DNA from: Deinococcus radiotolerans
GTDB lineage: Bacteria; Deinococcota; Deinococci; Deinococcales; Deinococcaceae
Assembly (NCBI RefSeq): GCF_014647435.1
Contig: NZ_BMPE01000007.1
Coordinates: 62,001-126,000, forward strand
Length of the DNA: 64,000 nt
Direction: 5' to 3'
Position 1 is the first letter of the stretch. Every line of letters begins with the position of its first letter. This document shows, one piece after another, positions 39,912 through 48,407 of the stretch. The translations under genes were made by a program, and so were the position numbers. The notes under the pieces were generated by a model that ran no database searches, was not told the DNA's origin, and worked only from the letters and a program-made list of their open reading frames with translations.

Positions 39912-40256
39912 ATGACCAGCAAGAATGACCCCACCACCCAGGACTCCACGCGCGACCCGGCCGTGGAAGCTGAATTCCTGCGCAAAACCGTCCTCGGCAT
40001 CCTCAGCCTCCTCGAAACCAAAGGCCTCCTCAGCTCCCAGGAAGTGGACGGCATCCTCCGCGCCGCGCGGCACGCCGCCACGCCCAAACCCCCCCAGCGG
40101 CTCGGCGGGCCCGCCGTCACCACCCAGTGGGTCAAGCCCGGACAGCCCCACCAGCCCCTGGACCGCACAGCTCCCGTCGCCATACCGAACGTGCAGCGCG
40201 CTCCGGAACCCGCGGCCGATACGAAACCCCCCGTCATCGATTTCGACCTGCAATAA
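39912..40256 (+). CDS. Hypothetical protein
   Basis: A 114-residue protein not recognised as any family. Residues 18-52 (VEAEFLRKTVLGILSLLETK then GLLSSQEVDGILRAAR) look like a short helical domain, the rest is a Pro/Ala-rich tail ending VIDFDLQ. TACCCT lies 7 nt before the ATG (39899-39904), which supports this start within a longer open frame. Divergent from sdhC. A strong hairpin follows. Confidence 0.7.
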   Translation: MTSKNDPTTQDSTRDPAVEAEFLRKTVLGILSLLETKGLLSSQEVDGILRAARHAATPKPPQRLGGPAVTTQWVKPGQPHQPLDRTAPVAIPNVQRAPEPAADTKPPVIDFDLQ

Positions 40257-40268
40257 AGGGCATGCTGG

Positions 40269-40298
40269 GGGGCGCGCCGAGTGCAGCGGCGCGCCTCC
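40269..40298. terminator. Hairpin terminator
   Basis: GGCGCGCC arms (40271-40278 and 40288-40295) extended by flanking G and C residues, with a 9-nt loop. The stretch from 40307 to 40463 behind it holds only short open frames on both strands that I could not support as genes. Confidence 0.7.
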
Positions 40299-40463
40299 CG
40301 TGTTAATGCAGCTTGAAGTTGACGGGCGGGCCGTCAACGGTTGGGATGACTTCGGGTCCTGCCCGGCAGAGGCCCGTTGCCCCGGGTGCGAACACCTGAC
40401 CTCCGGGCTGGACAGACAACCACCTCAAGGCCCGCCGGCCCACTGGACGCTGGACGAACTGCC

Positions 40464-41018
<555 letters not shown>

Positions 41019-41119
41019 GATCCGGAGTGTACCGCGCGCGTTTCCGGGCAGATGAGCGCGCGTACAGGCGCGGGTTCACCTTCAGCACGTCCGCGGCCCA
41101 CTCGGGGTGCCGGGGGCGC

Positions 41120-42589
41120 TCAGCGCTTCCAGCGGGGGCCGTCCTTGGTGTCCTCCACGGTCACGCCCACCTTCGCCAGGGTGTCGCGCAGTTCGTCGGA
41201 CTCGGCGTACTGCTTGTTCATGCGGTAGTTCTGGCGGGCTTTCAGGACGAGTTCCATCAGGGCACTGACGACCTGGGTGTCGTCCTGCCCGCGCGCGGGT
41301 GCGCCCGTCTCGGCGAACAGGCCCAGGACGTTTCCGCCCAGGTCCCGGTAGGCGGCCCGGGCGCGTTCCAGGCTGCCCCGCGGGACGGGCCCGGCGTTCA
41401 GGGCGGCGTTCATGTCCGTGGTTAGGCCGAACAGCGCAGCGACCGCTTTGGGTGTGTTGAAGTCGTCGCGCATGGCATTCTCGAAGGACTGGACGTGCTC
41501 GGCGATTCTGGCGTCCAGTGCGGCGTCCTGCCCGGCGGGGGCCGCTGGGAGGCGGCGCTCGATCTCGTGCAGCGCCTCGGTCAGGCGCCGGTAGCCGCTG
41601 CGGGCGGATTCGAAGGCGGCCTCGCTGAATTCCGTTATGGACCGGTAGTGACTGCCGACCAGCAGGAAGCGCACCACCATCGGGTCGTGCTGCGCGAGGA
41701 CGTCCTGAATGGTCAGGAAGTTGCCCTTGCTCTTGCTCATCTTCTCGCCGCCGATGGTCAGCATGTTGTTGTGCATCCAGTAGCGCGCGAAGGCGTGCCC
41801 GGCCGCCTCAGCCTGCGCGATCTCCGCCTCGTGGTGCGGGAACTGCAGGTCCAGGCCGCCGCCGTGAATGTCGAAGCCCTCACCGAGGTACTTGAGGCTC
41901 ATGGCGGAGCACTCGATGTGCCACCCGGGGAAACCCACGCCCCAGGGGGACTCCCAGCGCATGATGTGGCTGGGTTCGGCGTTCTTCCACAGCGCGAAAT
42001 CTCGCGGGTCGCGTTTCTCCTCCCGCACCGCCTCGCGCGTCCCTTCCTCCTGATCGTCCAGCCTGCGACCAGAGAGTTTGCCGTACTCGGGCCAGCTGCG
42101 CACGTCGAAGTACACGCTGCCCGCCGATTCGTACGCGTGCCCGCGGGCGATCAGTTCCTCGATCAGGCGGATCTGCTCGACGATGTGACCGGTGGCGCGG
42201 GGGTTGATGCTGGGCTTCAAGACGTTCAGGGCTTCCATGTCCTGCACGAAGGACCACATGTACTTGTCCGCGACTTCCATGGGTTCCAGCTGTTCCAGGC
42301 GCGCGCGGGCGAGCATCTTGTCCTCGCCGTTGTCGCTGTCGTTCTGGAGGTGGCCCACGTCGGTGATGTTCGCTACGTAGCGCACCTGGTACCCGAAGTG
42401 CTGGAAAGCGCGGCGGATCACGTCGAACGCCACTTCCTTCTTCGCGTGGCCCAGGTGCGCGTCGCTGTACACGGTCGGGCCGCACAAGTACATGCCCACC
42501 CGGCCGGGCGTGGTGGGGACGAACTTCACCTTCTGGCGGGTCAGGGTGTCGTGCAGAACGATGTTCGGATCGGGTTGCCGCTGGGTCAT
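41120..42589 (-). CDS. cysS: Cysteinyl-tRNA synthetase
   Basis: A 489-residue class I synthetase. The adenylate motif HLGH is in [12 protein letters not shown] near residue 45, and KMSKSKGN near 280 is the second class I signature. Zinc-site residues include Cys in MYLCGPTVY and the GWHIECSAM and [10 protein letters not shown] blocks. The ATG at 42589 has GGAGA upstream. A factor-independent terminator lies between it and its promoter, so transcription must pass an attenuator controlled by a Cys-rich leader peptide (see 42618-42702). Confidence 0.97.
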   Translation of the reverse strand: MTQRQPDPNIVLHDTLTRQKVKFVPTTPGRVGMYLCGPTVYSDAHLGHAKKEVAFDVIRRAFQHFGYQVRYVANITDVGHLQNDSDNGEDKMLARARLEQLEPMEVADKYMWSFVQDMEALNVLKPSINPRATGHIVEQIRLIEELIARGHAYESAGSVYFDVRSWPEYGKLSGRRLDDQEEGTREAVREEKRDPRDFALWKNAEPSHIMRWESPWGVGFPGWHIECSAMSLKYLGEGFDIHGGGLDLQFPHHEAEIAQAEAAGHAFARYWMHNNMLTIGGEKMSKSKGNFLTIQDVLAQHDPMVVRFLLVGSHYRSITEFSEAAFESARSGYRRLTEALHEIERRLPAAPAGQDAALDARIAEHVQSFENAMRDDFNTPKAVAALFGLTTDMNAALNAGPVPRGSLERARAAYRDLGGNVLGLFAETGAPARGQDDTQVVSALMELVLKARQNYRMNKQYAESDELRDTLAKVGVTVEDTKDGPRWKR

Positions 42590-42617
42590 GGGGTCTCCTG
42601 AGAAGCTGAGGGAACAG

Positions 42618-42678
42618 AAAAAACCGCGCCACACAGTAAGGGGGCGCGGTCACGGACGCTGAGCTGCGTGGGCCGCTA
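42618..42678 (-). promoter_or_regulatory. cysS attenuator: antiterminator and terminator
   Basis: Terminator: ACCGCGCC (42650-42643), 12-nt loop, GGCGCGGT (42630-42623) and six T (42623-42618). Competing antiterminator: GCGG-CC-CACG (42676-42667) pairs with CGUG-A-CCGC (42654-42646), capturing the 5' half of the terminator stem. The first antiterminator base is the last base of the leader-peptide stop codon. A ribosome reaching that stop would mask the left arm and allow termination, one stalled on the Cys codons would leave it free. Confidence 0.75.
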
Positions 42679-42702
42679 CGGGGTGCAACACAGGGTCGTC
42701 AT
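42676..42702 (-). CDS. Cysteine leader peptide MTTLCCTP of cysS
   Basis: Eight codons plus stop: ATG ACG ACC CTG TGT TGC ACC CCG TAG. Two adjacent cysteine codons in an eight-residue peptide are very unlikely by chance in a proteome where Cys is rare. TACATT (42714-42709) lies exactly 6 nt before the ATG, the same leaderless promoter pattern as annotated genes here, with TTGCCC 16 bp further upstream. The promoter overlaps the last codons of the lysR-type gene. It should sense Cys-tRNA supply by ribosome stalling. Confidence 0.75.
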   Translation of the reverse strand: MTTLCCTP

Positions 42703-42706
42703 GCGC

Positions 42707-43663
42707 CTAATGTAGCAGAGAAGCCCCGCCGGGCAAGGCCGCCGCCGGTTGCGGCGCAGGCACGCCCGGGCGGCGCAGCGCGTCCAGCAGGGCGTCCGTG
42801 AAGGCCCGGATCACGGGCAGGTTCGCGCGGTGCGGGAGGGTCGCCAGCGCCAGCGGCCGCATCAGCCGCTCCGGCAGGGGCAGCGCCACGAGGCCCTCGG
42901 GCAGTGGGGCCAGCGCCAGGCGGGGCATGACGCTGACGCCCAGCCCGTGCGCCACCATGCCCATGATCACGCTGTCCTCGGTGATCTCTGTGATCGGGTT
43001 GGGTTCCATCCCACTGCGGCGCAGGTAGCCCATCACGCGCAGGTTGCAGGAGTTCGGACCGGGCGCCATGAGCAGCGGACCGTTGAAATCCTCCAGCGTG
43101 ACCGGGTGCGTGCCGCGCCTCGCAGGGGCCACGAACAGGTACTCGTCCAGCACCAGCGGGGTCAGGCGCAGATCCGTCCAGTTGTCCTCAATGACAATCG
43201 CGGCGTCTGCCTGACCGCGCCGGACGAGGTCCTCACCGCCGCCGTCCACCTCGCCGTCCAGCAGGCGCACCGTGACGCCAGGGTGCCGCGCGCGGAACGC
43301 CGCGAGTGCCGGCGGGAGCAGGTGCGTGGCCGTCGAGCGGAACGACGCCACGCGCAGCACGCCGCGCAGCTGCGTGTCCTCCTGCGCGGCCAGCAGTGCG
43401 TCCCCGGCCGCCTGCACCGCCGCGCGCGCATGCACGAGCATGCGTTCGCCCGCCGGGGTGGGCTGCGTGCCCCCCCGACTGCGCCGCAGCAGCGGCCGCC
43501 CCGCCAGGGCCTCCAGTTTGCTGATCGCCTCGCTGAGCGTGGACTGCGACACGCCCAGTTCCGCCGCCGCCTCACTGAAGCCGCCGGCGTCCGTCACCGC
43601 CAGCAGGGCGCGCAGCTGCGCCAGCGACGGCAGGCCGGTGGAGGAGGGGCGTTCGCGGGTCAT
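42707..43663 (-). CDS. LysR-family transcriptional regulator
   Basis: A 318-residue LysR regulator. The N-terminal winged helix reads AAAELGVSQSTLSEAISKLEALAGRPLLRR, followed by an effector-binding domain with GVLRVASFRSTATHLLPPAL. The ATG at 43663 was chosen because TACACT (43674-43669) lies 5 nt upstream, earlier in-frame starts lack signals. The target is unknown: it is divergent from a small gene at 43821 and precedes cysS, so either could be regulated. Confidence 0.9.
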   Translation of the reverse strand: MTRERPSSTGLPSLAQLRALLAVTDAGGFSEAAAELGVSQSTLSEAISKLEALAGRPLLRRSRGGTQPTPAGERMLVHARAAVQAAGDALLAAQEDTQLRGVLRVASFRSTATHLLPPALAAFRARHPGVTVRLLDGEVDGGGEDLVRRGQADAAIVIEDNWTDLRLTPLVLDEYLFVAPARRGTHPVTLEDFNGPLLMAPGPNSCNLRVMGYLRRSGMEPNPITEITEDSVIMGMVAHGLGVSVMPRLALAPLPEGLVALPLPERLMRPLALATLPHRANLPVIRAFTDALLDALRRPGVPAPQPAAALPGGASLLH

Positions 43664-43820
43664 ACCCCAGTGTAGGCCGCACACCCATGAACCCGCATCG
43701 GGAAAACCGATACAAGTGGAGGGGGACAGCGCCCACACCGATGGTCAGAACAGCCCCCACAGGCGCACCCTGAAGACATCACCGGCCACCCCCGGCCGCG
43801 CCCCCGACGAGGTCCACCCC

Positions 43821-44096
43821 ATGACTGCCACCCTGCACCGCACCACCCCCACCCACCTGCACGCCCCCCTCCTCCCCGACCCCACCGCCCCGCTGTACAG
43901 CCTGGAAGTCATCGCCCCGACCCGCCAGATCCCCCACCTCAGCGGCTGGACCCTCCAGGCCTGGCCCGTCGCCAGCCTGGGCGACCTGACCCTCCAGGCC
44001 CGCCCCCACGACGCCAGCGCCACCCCCGACGACCTGCGCGCTGCCCTGCGCGCCGCCGGGCTCACCCCGCTCGGACCCGTCCGCGCCCACCGCTGA
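43821..44096 (+). CDS. Hypothetical protein next to the LysR regulator
   Basis: A 91-residue protein, not recognised. GAGGT about 8 nt before the ATG supports the start. It has a Pro/His-rich N-terminus, a central SLEVIAPTRQIPHLSGWTLQ stretch and a C-terminal helical ALRAAGLTPLGPVR. Its divergent position makes it a possible target of the LysR protein. Confidence 0.6.
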   Translation: MTATLHRTTPTHLHAPLLPDPTAPLYSLEVIAPTRQIPHLSGWTLQAWPVASLGDLTLQARPHDASATPDDLRAALRAAGLTPLGPVRAHR

Positions 44097-44175
44097 CCCA
44101 GGACCCCGCATCGGTAAGCGCCCCGTCACGCCCGCCTTGACCACCTCATCACAACGCAGCGCCATACTGGGCGGC

Positions 44176-44853
44176 ATGGACGGCGGCGCACACCCCACCC
44201 CACACCGCGCGCCCGGCACACCCACGCCGGGCAGCGCGGCCACCATCACCGCGCGCTTCCTGCGGATGCTCAGCATCACCCTCGAACAGCTCGACGCCGT
44301 GCGCGACGCCAACGAACGCGCCGAATTCGCCGGGCTCACCGCCCGCGCCGAACGCCTCGAAGCCGAGACGGACGCCCTGGAACGCGAACTCGAGGACCTG
44401 TGCCTCCAGGCCTTCGCCACCCCGCTGACCGAGGACGACCTTGCCTTCCACCTGATGGTCTTCCGCAGCCTGACCAACCTCGAGCGTGTGGGCGACTACG
44501 CCTTCAACGTCGCCCGCGACCTGGAAACCTTCGCGCCCCGCACCCGCAGCGCCACCCTCCAGGACGCCCTGCCCCTCGTGCGCCTCCTGACGCAGATGCT
44601 CGAACGGCTCTCGTACGCCTTCGCCGAACGCGACCTGACCGCCGCGCGGGACGTCATGCGCCTGGACTTCGAACAGGTGGACGCGCTGTACGAACAGATG
44701 CAGCGCGCCAGCCTCACCCGCCTGCTCGAACGGCCCGAGGACACCGACGTCGCCCTCACCGCCGGCCGCATGGCCCGCAACCTCGAACGGCTCGGCGACC
44801 ACCTCGTGAACGTCGCCGAACGCCTCGAACACGTCATCCTGCGCGCCAGCTGA
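44176..44853 (+). CDS. PhoU-like helical protein
   Basis: A 225-residue all-helical protein with two PhoU repeats, each carrying an E/D-rich helix and NLERVGDYAFNVARDL or NLERLGDHLVNVAERL, the typical metal-binding PhoU segments. PhoU proteins restrain phosphate uptake through PstSCAB and PhoR. No pst or phoBR gene is adjacent. CATACT lies 7 nt before the ATG. Function as a phosphate-signalling regulator is inferred from the family. Confidence 0.85.
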   Translation: MDGGAHPTPHRAPGTPTPGSAATITARFLRMLSITLEQLDAVRDANERAEFAGLTARAERLEAETDALERELEDLCLQAFATPLTEDDLAFHLMVFRSLTNLERVGDYAFNVARDLETFAPRTRSATLQDALPLVRLLTQMLERLSYAFAERDLTAARDVMRLDFEQVDALYEQMQRASLTRLLERPEDTDVALTAGRMARNLERLGDHLVNVAERLEHVILRAS

Positions 44854-44919
44854 ATCCGGCGGGCGCAGCCCGCCACCCCCCACCCGACCTCCCCCACAAG
44901 GGGGGAGGAGCAGGGCAGT

Positions 44920-46047
44920 TCAGGCGACCGGCGCGACCTTGTCCGTGTGAATCGCGCGTTCCTCGCGCGTCCCGCCCTTCAGGAGCGGCATGACCAGCTC
45001 CCCGAAGCGGCGCGCTTCCTCCAGGTGCGGGTACCCGCTGAAGATGAACGAGCTGAAGCCCATGTCCTCGTAGCGGCGGATCTTCGCGGCCACCTGCTGC
45101 GGATCGCCGACGAGGGCGACGCCCACGCCGCTGCGGGCCATGCCCACGCCCGCCCACAGGCCGGGTTCGACCATCAGGTCCGCGTCCAGGCCCTTCATCA
45201 TGTCGATCTGGCGTTTCTGGCCCACGCCGTCCACGTGCGCGTGACTCGCCACGAACGCCGCCCGCACGTCCGGGTCTACGCGGCTGATCAGCCGCTCGGC
45301 CGCCTCGCGGGCCTCGGCTTCCGTCTCGCGGACGATCACGTGCGTGCGCAGCCCGTAGCGCAGCGGGCGGCCCGTCTGCGCCTCCAGCGCCCGCATCTGC
45401 GCCAGCCGCTCGGCAAGCATGTCCTCCCGCTCGCCCCACATCAGGTACACGTCCGCCAGATCCGCCGCGATTCCCTGCGCCACCGGGGACGCCCCGCCGA
45501 AGTACAGCGGGATCGGCTGCACGGGCGCCGGGTCCAGCACCGCGTTCTCGAAGGCGTACAGGTCGCTGCTGAACGACTGCGGCGGCGGCGCCGTCCACAG
45601 CTGCCGCAGGATCTGCATGAACTCCCGCGTGCGCTCGTACCGCTTGCCGTGATCCTCGCGGTCGCCGTACATGGCGTTCTCGGCCGGGCTGCTGCCGGTC
45701 ACGATGTTCACCCGCACCCGCCCCGGGAACAGGTTCTGCAGCGTCGCGAGCATCTTCGCGTACATCGCCGGGTGGAACATCCCGGGCCGCACCGCGATCA
45801 GCAGCGCCGGATCGGTCGGCGCGCTGCGCGCCAGGGCCGCCACCGCCGCCGTGTAGTTCTCGTGCTCACTGTGGTAGTTCGTGGCGGTCAGCAGCGCCTC
45901 GAAGCCCGCCTCGCCCGCCGTGCTGATCAGCGACTGCAGGTACGCCAGGGTCGGCTTACGCGGCGGTTTCTCCTTCGTGCCGATGAACTCGCCGTCACGC
46001 GACAGCTGAAGAAACCATAGAAATTCGGACTGGGAAGGATTGGTCAT
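44920..46047 (-). CDS. SsuD-like FMNH2-dependent monooxygenase (LLM family)
   Basis: A 375-residue luciferase-like monooxygenase close to alkanesulfonate monooxygenase SsuD. Shared blocks include GRVRVNIVTGSSPAENAMYGD, LYFGGASPVAQG, YGLRTHVIVRET (SsuD active-site Arg and His) and SGYPHLEEARRFGELV. The protein has no cysteine, so the Cys of the SsuD active site is absent. It overlaps the unknown gene upstream by 4 bp and is the last gene of a leftward ABC-transporter operon, suggesting that it acts on the imported substrate. No flavin reductase gene is nearby. Confidence 0.88.
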   Translation of the reverse strand: MTNPSQSEFLWFLQLSRDGEFIGTKEKPPRKPTLAYLQSLISTAGEAGFEALLTATNYHSEHENYTAAVAALARSAPTDPALLIAVRPGMFHPAMYAKMLATLQNLFPGRVRVNIVTGSSPAENAMYGDREDHGKRYERTREFMQILRQLWTAPPPQSFSSDLYAFENAVLDPAPVQPIPLYFGGASPVAQGIAADLADVYLMWGEREDMLAERLAQMRALEAQTGRPLRYGLRTHVIVRETEAEAREAAERLISRVDPDVRAAFVASHAHVDGVGQKRQIDMMKGLDADLMVEPGLWAGVGMARSGVGVALVGDPQQVAAKIRRYEDMGFSSFIFSGYPHLEEARRFGELVMPLLKGGTREERAIHTDKVAPVA

Positions 46048-46505
46048 GAGGGGGCTCCTGACAGGGTCTGCCAGACGTAGACGGTGGGGCCGTACTCGTC
46101 AGGCTCAGTGGCGTAGTGGAACTGGAATTGACGTGTGGGATGCTGCTCGCCCAGCGCGGCTTTCCAGGTGCGCAGGAGCACCTGAGCGAGGTACTCGTAG
46201 GCTTCTAGAGGTGCCTCGTCGTTTGAGGGCAGCAGATCGTAGATGTGGACGTGATTCAGGACGCTCTCGATGGCTTGCCGTTTGTGGCCGGTACTCTCCT
46301 GCCACTGCCGAAAGTTCTCTAGATCGAAGCGGTCTGCCCTGATGACGTGCTCCTCGAATTCAATGAAACGCGGCCACAGGATGGCACTCAGCGCGACGGC
46401 GTGGAGAATATTTCCCTCGTTGGAGAGGAGGTCCGTCGCTCTTGGCGTCCACGATCCCAGCGTCGTGAGGAGCTGAGCCGAATCGGGCAGCACACCCTCA
46501 CTCAT
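46044..46505 (-). CDS. Unknown protein inside the ABC transporter operon
   Basis: A 153-residue protein, family not recognised. It is mostly helical, with WPRFIEFEEHVIRADRFDLE and a C-terminal QFQFHYATEPDEYGPTVYVW strand pattern, and no signal peptide or membrane segment. It overlaps the permease gene by 4 bp and the monooxygenase gene by 4 bp, so it is translated in the middle of the operon and probably serves the same process. The frame stays open far upstream, but the ATGA overlap sets the start. Confidence 0.7.
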   Translation of the reverse strand: MSEGVLPDSAQLLTTLGSWTPRATDLLSNEGNILHAVALSAILWPRFIEFEEHVIRADRFDLENFRQWQESTGHKRQAIESVLNHVHIYDLLPSNDEAPLEAYEYLAQVLLRTWKAALGEQHPTRQFQFHYATEPDEYGPTVYVWQTLSGAPS

Positions 46506-47353
46506 GCCTTCACGCCGCCTGCGGTGAGGCCCGCGACGAAGCGGCGCTGGAAGATGGCGATCAGCAGCACGAGGGGCACGGTGGCGACGACGACGGCGGC
46601 GGCGATCAGCGGCCAGGGGAACGCGAATTCGCCCTGGTAGAGGGTCACGCCGACGGACACGGTGCGCATGGAGAGTTTGGTGTTGAAGCTCAGGGCGAGC
46701 AGGAATTCGTTCCAGGAGTTCACGAACACCAGCAGCGCGGCCGTGACGACGCCGGGCGTCGAGAGCGGCAGGACGACGCGGGTGAGCGCGCCGACGCGGG
46801 TGGTGCCGTCCACCATGGCGGCCGCCTCGAGGTCGCGGGGGATGGCGCTGAAGAACGCCACGAGCGTCAGGATGCCGATGGGGAGGCTCAGGGCGGCGTA
46901 GGGGAGGATCAGCGCGGGGTAGGTGTTCAGCAGGTTCGCGCCGCGCATCAGGCGGAACATGGGCACGAGCAGGCTGACGACCGGAAGCATGCTGAACGTG
47001 ACCACGGCGGTCATGAGCAGGCCGCGTCCGCGCAGGTTCAATCGGGCCAGGGCGTACGCGGCGGGCACGGCGGCGGCGATGCACAGCACGGTGCTCAGGA
47101 GGCTGACGGTCAGGGAGTTCAGGAAGAACTGCGCGAACGGCTGCTCGCTGAACACCCGGGCGTAGTTGCTGAAGTCCAGCTTCGACGGGAGGTACTGCAC
47201 CGGGAACTTCTGGAGTTCCCCCTCTGATTTCAGGCTGGTGAGCACCATCCAGATGAACGGGAAGAACCCGCCGACGATCAGGGCGGCCAGCGCGGCGTAC
47301 CGCCCGGCGCGCTGCGCGGGCGTGAGGCGCTGGGGGCTGGTGTCGCCACTCAC
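46502..47353 (-). CDS. Carbohydrate-type ABC transporter permease (MalG-like)
   Basis: A 283-residue permease with six predicted membrane segments and the EAA-loop DLEAAAMVDGTTRVGALTRVVLPLSTPG, typical of CUT1 sugar importers. It starts with GTG at 47353, overlapping the TGA of the previous permease (GTGA). No dedicated ATPase gene is in the operon, so a shared MsiK/MalK-type ATPase elsewhere is expected. Substrate unknown. Confidence 0.9.
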   Translation of the reverse strand: MSGDTSPQRLTPAQRAGRYAALAALIVGGFFPFIWMVLTSLKSEGELQKFPVQYLPSKLDFSNYARVFSEQPFAQFFLNSLTVSLLSTVLCIAAAVPAAYALARLNLRGRGLLMTAVVTFSMLPVVSLLVPMFRLMRGANLLNTYPALILPYAALSLPIGILTLVAFFSAIPRDLEAAAMVDGTTRVGALTRVVLPLSTPGVVTAALLVFVNSWNEFLLALSFNTKLSMRTVSVGVTLYQGEFAFPWPLIAAAVVVATVPLVLLIAIFQRRFVAGLTAGGVKA

Positions 47354-48273
47354 GAGTTGCCTCCGTCCCGCACGAAGCGGACGTACACGGCCGTCACGGC
47401 CAGACTCAGCGCGAACAGGGCCACGCTGAGCGCGGCGGCGTACCCGAAGTCCAGGAACTCGATGCCCGTGCGGTAGATGTACACGCCGAGCGTCTCCAGC
47501 AGCCCCTGCGCGGGTGCCTGCTGGATGAAGGTGTAGGGAATGTCGAAGACCTGCACGGCGCTGATGGTGCGGAAGATGAACGCCACGGCGAGGCTGGGGG
47601 CCAGCAGCGGCAGGATCACCCGGAAGAACGTCTGGGTGGGGGTCGCGCCGTCCACCTGCGCCGCCTCGATCATCTCCTTCGGGATGCCCTGCAGGCCGCC
47701 TAGCACGATCAGCGCGACGAAGGAACTCGTCTTCCAGACGATGGTGAGGACCATCGCCAGGACGCTCAGGCCGGGCGTGCTGAGCCAGCGCAGCGGCTCC
47801 TGAATGAAGCCCGCGCGCACCAGCAGGTCGTTGAACACGCCGTACTGCGCGTTGAACAGCCACGCGAAGATCAGGCCCGTGATGACCGGCGGCATCGCCC
47901 ACGGCAGCAGCAGGGCCACGCGGGCCACGTCCCGCGCGCGGCTGGGCAGGTGCGCGGCCAGCGCCATGGGGACGCCCACCAGGAACGACCCGCCGACCGT
48001 CAGCACGCCGAAGAACAGCGTGTTGCGCAGCGCCGCGCCGAAGCGGGCGTCGCCGAGCATCTGCGCGTACTGCTTGACACCCACGAAGCCCGTGAGCCAC
48101 GGTTCGGTCAGCTTGTTCAGGTACAGGCTGTCGCGGAAGGTGGTCAGCATCGGGAACAGCAGCACGCCCAGCAGCAGCGTCGCCGCCGGCAGCAGCAGGA
48201 AGAAGGCCAGCAGGCCCTCGCCGGGTTCACGGCGAACCCGGCGGGAGGGAGAGGAGTTCAGGGGTGGGGTCAT
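47350..48273 (-). CDS. Carbohydrate-type ABC transporter permease (MalF-like)
   Basis: A 307-residue permease of the MalF/UgpA group with six membrane segments and an EAA-like loop near IPKEMIEAAQVDGATPTQTFFRVILPLLAPS. It is the partner of the MalG-like protein, together forming the pore of a sugar-type importer. It starts 1 bp after a repeat-like element that separates it from the solute-binding protein gene. Confidence 0.92.
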   Translation of the reverse strand: MTPPLNSSPSRRVRREPGEGLLAFFLLLPAATLLLGVLLFPMLTTFRDSLYLNKLTEPWLTGFVGVKQYAQMLGDARFGAALRNTLFFGVLTVGGSFLVGVPMALAAHLPSRARDVARVALLLPWAMPPVITGLIFAWLFNAQYGVFNDLLVRAGFIQEPLRWLSTPGLSVLAMVLTIVWKTSSFVALIVLGGLQGIPKEMIEAAQVDGATPTQTFFRVILPLLAPSLAVAFIFRTISAVQVFDIPYTFIQQAPAQGLLETLGVYIYRTGIEFLDFGYAAALSVALFALSLAVTAVYVRFVRDGGNS

Positions 48274-48407
48274 ACGGACTCCGATTGAATGGTGTGTAAA
48301 AACCGTTCAATCCGAGCGGATGCGAGAGGGAGCGGTGAGGGTTCCGGGCGTAGAGTTGGCAGATCGGTGAAGTGCCGATCTGTCAAAGAAGTAGACGGAA
48401 TCCGAGT
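48274..48407. repeat. Repeat-like element between binding-protein and permease genes
   Basis: Fills the whole gap between the malE-like and malF-like genes. Its ends are 13-bp direct repeats, ACGGACTCCGATT (48274-48286) and ACGGAATCCGAGT (48395-48407), matching at 11 of 13. Inside are a hairpin with 8-bp arms (CAGATCGG 48360-48367, CCGATCTG 48375-48382) and a 34-bp segment (48301-48334) that recurs at 34464-34497. It may be a small dispersed repeat and may lower permease expression relative to the binding protein. Confidence 0.6.

Noticed and set aside
40307..40463. Short open frames on both strands, including a plus-strand frame with CPAEARCPGC
   Set aside because: No ribosome binding site, -10 element or family resemblance, and the two strands give equally plausible frames. 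Left as non-coding.
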